A stretch of DNA of 64,000 bases from Bacillus sp. FJAT-29814. Its GTDB lineage: Bacteria; Bacillota; Bacilli; Bacillales; Cytobacillaceae. Where the stretch lies: the NCBI RefSeq assembly GCF_001510715.1, contig NZ_LMTJ01000003.1, positions 329,201 through 393,200 on the forward strand. The letters run 5' to 3'. Within the stretch, counting starts at the first letter, position 1. Each line of letters opens with the position of its first letter. A program made the position numbers and the translations under genes. Under the pieces are notes generated by a model that saw only the letters and a program-made list of their open reading frames with translations, searched no databases and had not been told where the DNA came from. Shown here piece after piece: positions 59,373-64,000 of the stretch.

Positions 59373-60308
59373 GTGAAAAGAGTAACAGTTGAAAACTTGG
59401 TTCATAGGTTTTCATTAAAGGTACTGGCCGGCGAAGGTCAACTTCAGAATGTGATTACCCAGCCGAGGGTGCATCGTCCAGGCCTGGAATTTGTCGGGTA
59501 TTTTGATTTTTTTCCGACTGAGCAGGTACAAATTCTAGGAAAAAAGGAAGTTACCTATTTACATAGGTTAAGTGAAGAAGAACGTAAAATACGGATTGGA
59601 AATATTGTTCATTATCATCCGCCATGCTTTATTGTCACCTGCGGCGAAGAAGGACTTACCTATTTAAAGCATCATTGCGTAGAGCAGGGGATTCCATTGT
59701 TAGTCACTAAGGAGCCAGAGGTGACTTCCGAGTTTATTACCAAATTAGATGGGCATCTGGTGAAAGAATTGGCCGAGGAAATTGCGGTGCACGGGGTTTG
59801 CATGAACGTGTCCGGAATTGGCATCTTAATCCGTGGCAATTCAGGTGTCGGAAAAAGCGAGACGGCCCACACCTTAATTCGCCGGGGACATCGGTTGGTA
59901 GCAGATGATATCGTAGTCTTAAAGAAATTAAGCCATCAAACGATTCTGGGCACCCACGATGAAAAAACCAAGGAGTTCTTGGCGCTGCGCAGTATTGGAT
60001 TGTTGAATGTCGTTCGCCTGTACGGCCGCAAAGCGTTTCAAGACGAAACGCGAATAGCGCTAGATATCCATTTAACGAAATGGGAAAAAGATGCCTTATA
60101 CAATGATTTAGATCAGGAATTTCAGTATGAGGACTACATGGGTGTCAAGATTCCTTCGATTGAAATCCAACTTCAGCCAGGGCGTGATGTAGCCGGCTTA
60201 ATCGAGGCGGCAGCCAATAACTGGTATTTGAAACAGCAAGGCTACAGTGCCGCGGAAGAATTCATGAGCAGGATTGAGGCTGATATGGGGAATTCAGAGA
60301 CGAAATAG
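59373..60308 (+). CDS. HPr kinase/phosphorylase-like protein
   Basis: 311 residues with the HprK two-domain layout. P-loop GNSGVGKSE (155-163), His140 (AVHGV) and Asp178-Asp179 (LVADD) are present. But the second signature EIRGLGIINV reads ALRSIGLLNV (204-213): Glu is replaced by Ala and Gly by Ser. HprK normally phosphorylates HPr at Ser46 and sits upstream of lgt; here it is alone. It is probably a paralogue with altered activity rather than the main HprK. GTG start with GGAGAGG. Confidence 0.82.
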   Translation: MKRVTVENLVHRFSLKVLAGEGQLQNVITQPRVHRPGLEFVGYFDFFPTEQVQILGKKEVTYLHRLSEEERKIRIGNIVHYHPPCFIVTCGEEGLTYLKHHCVEQGIPLLVTKEPEVTSEFITKLDGHLVKELAEEIAVHGVCMNVSGIGILIRGNSGVGKSETAHTLIRRGHRLVADDIVVLKKLSHQTILGTHDEKTKEFLALRSIGLLNVVRLYGRKAFQDETRIALDIHLTKWEKDALYNDLDQEFQYEDYMGVKIPSIEIQLQPGRDVAGLIEAAANNWYLKQQGYSAAEEFMSRIEADMGNSETK

Positions 60309-60354
60309 GTATTAAAGACATTTTGCCAAAAAAATAATAAACCATAGGTTTGAA

Positions 60355-60406
60355 AAAGATGGAGCTGAACATCGTTCACAACGATTGTTTGTTCTCCATC
60401 TTTTTT
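60355..60406 (+). terminator. Terminator
   Basis: AAAGATGGAG / CTCCATCTTT long stem with an inner ATCGTT-CAC-AACGAT hairpin and T run. Confidence 0.9.
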
Positions 60407-60547
60407 CTTAGGACTTTTGTCGAGGATGTAAAAATGATGTTGTAAAAATTGGAAAGTTTTTAGATTTAAAGATAGGCTCCCTATAATACTCTTTAATGGT
60501 AGCCCAAATTTCCTATGTGGGTGTTACTTTATAAGGGAGGTAAGTGG

Positions 60548-61159
60548 ATGAAAAAATGGATTTATTCGGTGCTAACGGCAGGGCTGATTGCAGTGTTACT
60601 GGTTCCATTAATGGGATTCAGTCCTAACGCAAAAGGCAAACCAAAGATTAGCCCGAATCAGATTACATTGGAAAGTGGCGGGGTTGGGGTTCCATTAGGA
60701 GAAGCCAATGAATATTTCCCAGGTGTTTACCATCTGCCAACTGATGGGATAATTGGTGGTGTTGCTGGCGGTCTTGGATTTGGCTGTGTTCCTGATGTGC
60801 ATGAGTTTAGCAAGAGTGTTGAGGGAGAACATATTGTCTTTACAGCCGGCGTTAAAGAGTTTGCCTCTCATGCGGATGCAGAAGCATTGCTTGATGAATT
60901 CACTATTTATGTTGAAATCACAAGTAATGGTCAAAAGGTAATAGAGTTGCCTTTCTTTTATCATGGTGAGGATCCGAATGAAAACAAACCGTTCTGGGTA
61001 AGTGCTCTCTATTTCAGCGATGCGTATCCTGGTGCTAATGTGATCAACCTGCCTACTGGAGAGTACAACTATAAATTTAAAGCAAAAGCTAATGAGAAAA
61101 ACGGTCATGTCCTTGCTGTCTGGGTACCGAAAAATCATAAGTTTACAATTGTAGATTAA
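60548..61159 (+). CDS. Secreted protein of unknown function
   Basis: 203 residues from ATG 60548 (GGGAGG eight bases upstream). Signal peptide: KKWIYSVLTAGLIAVLLVPLMGF. Mature part is Gly-rich then beta-like, with GGVAGGLGFGCVPDVHEFSKS, HADAEALLDEFTIYVEI and a C-terminal GEYNYKFKAKANEKNGHVLAVWVP. I do not recognise the family. It precedes an exported lipoprotein by 81 bp in the same direction; they may act together. Confidence 0.65.
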   Translation: MKKWIYSVLTAGLIAVLLVPLMGFSPNAKGKPKISPNQITLESGGVGVPLGEANEYFPGVYHLPTDGIIGGVAGGLGFGCVPDVHEFSKSVEGEHIVFTAGVKEFASHADAEALLDEFTIYVEITSNGQKVIELPFFYHGEDPNENKPFWVSALYFSDAYPGANVINLPTGEYNYKFKAKANEKNGHVLAVWVPKNHKFTIVD

Positions 61160-61174
61160 TAGACGTTAGGGGGG

Positions 61175-61200
61175 ATGAGGAGCAGTAAAAAGCTCCTCAT
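61175..61200 (+). terminator. Hairpin, weak terminator candidate
   Basis: ATGAGGAGC and GCTCCTCAT, perfect 9-bp arms and 8-nt loop, but without an immediate T run. It may only attenuate reading into the lipoprotein gene. Confidence 0.45.
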
Positions 61201-61240
61201 TCTATAAATAACAAGATTTTTTTAATAAAGGAGCCAAAAG

Positions 61241-62752
61241 ATGAATAAAGTCTATAAAAATATTTATATCGCCGCAGTATTCATTCTCACAATAATTGTT
61301 GCGGGCTGCAGCACGATCAGCACTGCAACAACATCAACAGATAAAAAGAGTGAAGCGAAAAACACTAAAGGTGAACAGGCCAAACAAGAAAAAACACCTG
61401 TTTTTCCAGGTGAAATCACCCTTTCCACGGACAAAGGCGAGGTAGGGACACCCGTCCATTTTTCCATAAAGGGGCTTGATCCAAATACAGAAACACAATT
61501 GGAGTGGAAAACGGTAGAGGGCAAATATGATCTTAATGGATTGTATGAATTTACTGGCGTTTCGTTTAAGGACAAGGTGGTTCCATTAACTGCTGGTAAA
61601 AGTGATGCAAATGGGGTGCTTGAAGGGGACTTTGCTGTTCCAAGCGGATTTGGCGGTAATCATACGATTTTTGTCAAGCAAGGAGACAAATTAATGACGC
61701 AAGCCAACATCCATGTCAATCCAACCTTTAAAATGTCACCTGAAAAAGGCCCTGTCGGCACTGAAATCACCATTACGGCTGATGGAATGGGCTATGCGGA
61801 TATGGAGCGAAACTGGCAGCTGACCTACGATAATAAATTTACAGGCCTTCTAACGGCAATTACGACAGACGGCAAAGCGGTTGCCAAAATTCGTGCTTCA
61901 GGCGGAGTGGGGAAGCATACATTGACTGTCTGGCATGGCTATTTAGGAATGGCCTATATTAATCATGAACAAGCACCAACTTCCTATTTGCCTGTACCTT
62001 TTTTCACATTTGAAGTGACAGATGGAGAGATCGATAAAAGAAATGTGGTTGAAGCCTTACCAACAGCTGCAGATGGCGGTGTCGTCATGCCAGAGCTAAA
62101 GAATGAGTCTGGTGTAAAAGTCAGTTTGGATAAAGATTCTGGCACTGTAGGCGAAACTGTTACCATGACCGCAACCGGTCTCCCGAAGAATCAAAAAGTG
62201 GAAGCCATTTTTAATACAATGAGAGGCAGCCGTGTATCCGGAAATGGGTTTGGCGAAAAGCAAATAGAGTTGTTCACAATGGAAACTGACGAGCAAGGTG
62301 CGTTGACAAAAACATTTCCTGTTCCAGATGATTTAGGGGGAATTCCACATCGGATTGACTTGAAAGTAAATGGAAAAATATACGGACAGACCTATTTAAG
62401 TATTACACCGTCCATTGTAAAAATTACACCAGCATCCGGCCCGGCCGGCACACCATTTCAGATTGAGTTAAAGGGAGTCGGCTGGACCGAATATGATAAT
62501 ACTTACCAGATAGCTTATGATAATGGATATGTTGGCTATGTCTGTGGCTTTAATACGGCCGGCACAGTCATCGTCAATATGGTCGCTTCTGGGGAACCCG
62601 GGTACCACATTATCGACTTCTACCCTGGAATTTATCGAGGAAAACAGCAAAAACCTGATATATACTTGGCACCTCAGTTGACATATGGAGACGATCACCC
62701 GGGCAGTGCAATTCCGGCCATCAGGTTAGGCTTTGAAGTTACCCGCCCGTAA
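61241..62752 (+). CDS. Lipoprotein with duplicated IPT/TIG-like domain pairs
   Basis: 503 residues. Signal peptide with lipobox VAGC gives Cys23. Four beta-sandwich units in the order A-B-A-B. A units start DKGEVGTPVHFSIKGL and DSGTVGETVTMTATGL. B units start EKGPVGTEITITADGMGY and ASGPAGTPFQIELKGVGW, with YDNKFTGLLTA / YDNGYVGYVCG at the same place. So a two-domain block of about 220 residues was duplicated. Likely an extracellular binding protein attached to the membrane; ligand unknown. Confidence 0.75.
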   Translation: MNKVYKNIYIAAVFILTIIVAGCSTISTATTSTDKKSEAKNTKGEQAKQEKTPVFPGEITLSTDKGEVGTPVHFSIKGLDPNTETQLEWKTVEGKYDLNGLYEFTGVSFKDKVVPLTAGKSDANGVLEGDFAVPSGFGGNHTIFVKQGDKLMTQANIHVNPTFKMSPEKGPVGTEITITADGMGYADMERNWQLTYDNKFTGLLTAITTDGKAVAKIRASGGVGKHTLTVWHGYLGMAYINHEQAPTSYLPVPFFTFEVTDGEIDKRNVVEALPTAADGGVVMPELKNESGVKVSLDKDSGTVGETVTMTATGLPKNQKVEAIFNTMRGSRVSGNGFGEKQIELFTMETDEQGALTKTFPVPDDLGGIPHRIDLKVNGKIYGQTYLSITPSIVKITPASGPAGTPFQIELKGVGWTEYDNTYQIAYDNGYVGYVCGFNTAGTVIVNMVASGEPGYHIIDFYPGIYRGKQQKPDIYLAPQLTYGDDHPGSAIPAIRLGFEVTRP

Positions 62753-62795
62753 AATTACCCCTATAAAGTTAAATAAACTTAAAGGCACACTTATA

Positions 62796-62836
62796 AAAAA
62801 TGACCGGAAAAATTCTAAAATTCCGGTCATTTTTTA
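62796..62836. terminator. Bidirectional terminator
   Basis: AAAAAATGACCGGAA / TTCCGGTCATTTTTT perfect 15-bp stem, between convergent lipoprotein and gluconokinase genes. Confidence 0.95.
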
Positions 62837-62845
62837 TGTGAAATA

Positions 62846-64000
62846 CTAGCTCTTTCCTATTTCCCTTTGATACTTCGCAATTCGGGAGTAATCTTCCTTT
62901 AAAACCTCTGTTAAGTGCATGAAAATCGGCAGTAACTGACGGTATTCCTTGACAGCACCCGGGTCAGGTGTGTGTTTATAGGTACTGCCAACCAACTCAG
63001 ATGCGATATCAAAAGAATTGATTCTCCCTAATGAATATAAACCCAGTATGCAGGCCCCGAGGCATGAGCTTTCAAAGCTTTCAGGCACGACCACTTCAGA
63101 TTCAAAGATATCGGACAGCATTTGCCGCCAAACAGAGGATCGAGCAAAGCCGCCGGTTGCCTGAATCCGTATAACAGGTCCGTCCATGCATTCTGTTAAT
63201 GCCAAAAATACTGTGTATAGGTTGTAAATGACTCCTTCAAGGGCAGCCCGAATCATATGTTCCTTTTTATGAGCCATTGTCAGCCCGAAAAACGAACCGC
63301 GGGCATTCGGATTCCATAATGGAGCCCGTTCGCCGGCTAAAAAGGGATGGAAAATTAATCCATATGCACCAGGTCTAACCCCTTCGGCAATCTTCGTCAA
63401 TACCCCATACGGGTCCATTCCCAATCGTTTTGCCGTTTCTACCTCTGCTGCGGTCAGTTCATCGCGAATCCAGCGGAGAACGATGCCGCCATTGTTGACC
63501 GGGCCGCCAATGACCCAATGATTTTCCGTAAGCGCATAGCAAAAGGTTCTACCTTTTTCATCGGTTTGCGGCTTATCAATAATCGTGCGGATTGCCCCGC
63601 TTGTCCCAATTGTAACGGCAATTTCACCTTTCCCAATCGCGTTTACACCAAGATTAGAAAGCACGCCGTCACTGGCCCCAATAACAAAGGGGGTACTGGG
63701 ATCAATCCCCATCTGCCTAGCCAAATCCGGATGACAGTCCGTAAATAAGTTGGTTGTCGGTACAAGCTCTGACAATTGTTCCCGACTAATGCTGGCAATG
63801 GTTAATGCCTCCTCATCCCAATCTAAGGTGTTGAGGTTCATCATGCCCATGGCTGAAGCGATGGAATAATCGACCACATATTGATCAAAAAGCTTTTTAA
63901 AAATATATTCCTTAATACCGATATATTTTTTCGTATTGGCGGCGATTTCGAGATGGTCATTGACAATCCAGGCAATTTTGGAGAGGGGGGACATTGGATG
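62846..64000 (-). CDS. gntK: Gluconokinase (N-terminus beyond window)
   Basis: FGGY-family sugar kinase; phosphorylates gluconate to 6-phosphogluconate. The frame runs through the window edge with the gluconokinase-typical HPMSPLSKIAW at the visible start, so roughly the first quarter is missing. DGVLSNLGVNAIGKGEIAVTIGTSGA, NNGGIVLRWIRD, LAGERAPLWNPNARG and the C-terminal FGGY motif-2-like ATGGFARSSVWRQMLSD are seen. In B. subtilis it lies in gntRKPZ; the neighbours are outside the window. Confidence 0.9.
   Translation of the reverse strand, partial: HPMSPLSKIAWIVNDHLEIAANTKKYIGIKEYIFKKLFDQYVVDYSIASAMGMMNLNTLDWDEEALTIASISREQLSELVPTTNLFTDCHPDLARQMGIDPSTPFVIGASDGVLSNLGVNAIGKGEIAVTIGTSGAIRTIIDKPQTDEKGRTFCYALTENHWVIGGPVNNGGIVLRWIRDELTAAEVETAKRLGMDPYGVLTKIAEGVRPGAYGLIFHPFLAGERAPLWNPNARGSFFGLTMAHKKEHMIRAALEGVIYNLYTVFLALTECMDGPVIRIQATGGFARSSVWRQMLSDIFESEVVVPESFESSCLGACILGLYSLGRINSFDIASELVGSTYKHTPDPGAVKEYRQLLPIFMHLTEVLKEDYSRIAKYQREIGKS

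Overview
The window looks like the chromosome of a spore-forming Bacillaceae bacterium (Bacillus/Neobacillus type). Evidence for this is Shine-Dalgarno sites of the AGGAGG type, frequent TTG and GTG starts, a spore-coat transglutaminase (Tgl), a YrzI-family peptide, RNase J next to ykqA, an LPXTG protein with its sortase, and ComP/ComA-like two-component proteins. No rRNA, tRNA, prophage, insertion sequence or CRISPR array was seen. Both edges cut genes: an LPXTG surface protein at the left and gluconokinase at the right.

Layout. 0-1 kb: surface protein tail and sortase. 1-8.3 kb: an AraC-type regulator with an altered receiver domain, then hutU-hutI-hutG and a YjiH-type permease; hutH and hutP are not in the window. 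8.5-12.7 kb: a probable spore-surface/glycosylation cluster (duplicated kinase-like protein, glycosyltransferase, HipA-like kinase, UTP-glucose pyrophosphorylase). 12.8-15 kb: glutaredoxin, PD-(D/E)XK-like protein, secreted M28 peptidase. 15.1-18.1 kb: TPP riboswitch and thiM-thiD-thiE-thiW. 18-29.7 kb: tgl, MFS and MATE transporters, a Gly-Met-His repeat protein, an AbrB-family membrane protein, an orphan Rieske protein, ykqA and an RNase J. 29.8-57.5 kb: the signalling and efflux island described below. 57.7-64 kb: mqo, an HprK-like protein, two exported proteins, gluconokinase.

The most striking content is the 29.7-57.5 kb island. It encodes three cytosolic PAS-containing histidine kinases with ComP-like transmitters and two ComA-like response regulators. 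Ten promoters in this island carry copies of TGCGG. In eight of them three copies stand 21 bp apart (22 in two intervals), and in nine a -10 hexamer begins exactly 27 bp after the start of the promoter-proximal copy. None has a recognisable -35. TGCGG is the half-site of the known ComA box (TTGCGG-N4-CCGCAA), and one copy here is nearly a complete ComA box. The promoters head the kinase-regulator operons themselves, an MFP-ABC-permease operon, a small membrane protein, an ABC-permease-lipoprotein operon, an ABC exporter, a divergent MFS / DJ-1 pair, the copper operon copZ-copA plus a His-rich protein, and a YrzI-like peptide. I infer a locally clustered, autoregulated ComA-type regulon that drives export and copper handling.

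The intergenic regions also hold three further tandem arrays (20-21 bp, 21 bp and 52-53 bp periods), a dispersed hairpin family, and GGTGTCAGGCACC palindromic elements. All coordinates and motif spacings were read by eye from the sequence; protein families were assigned from remembered family features, without database searches.
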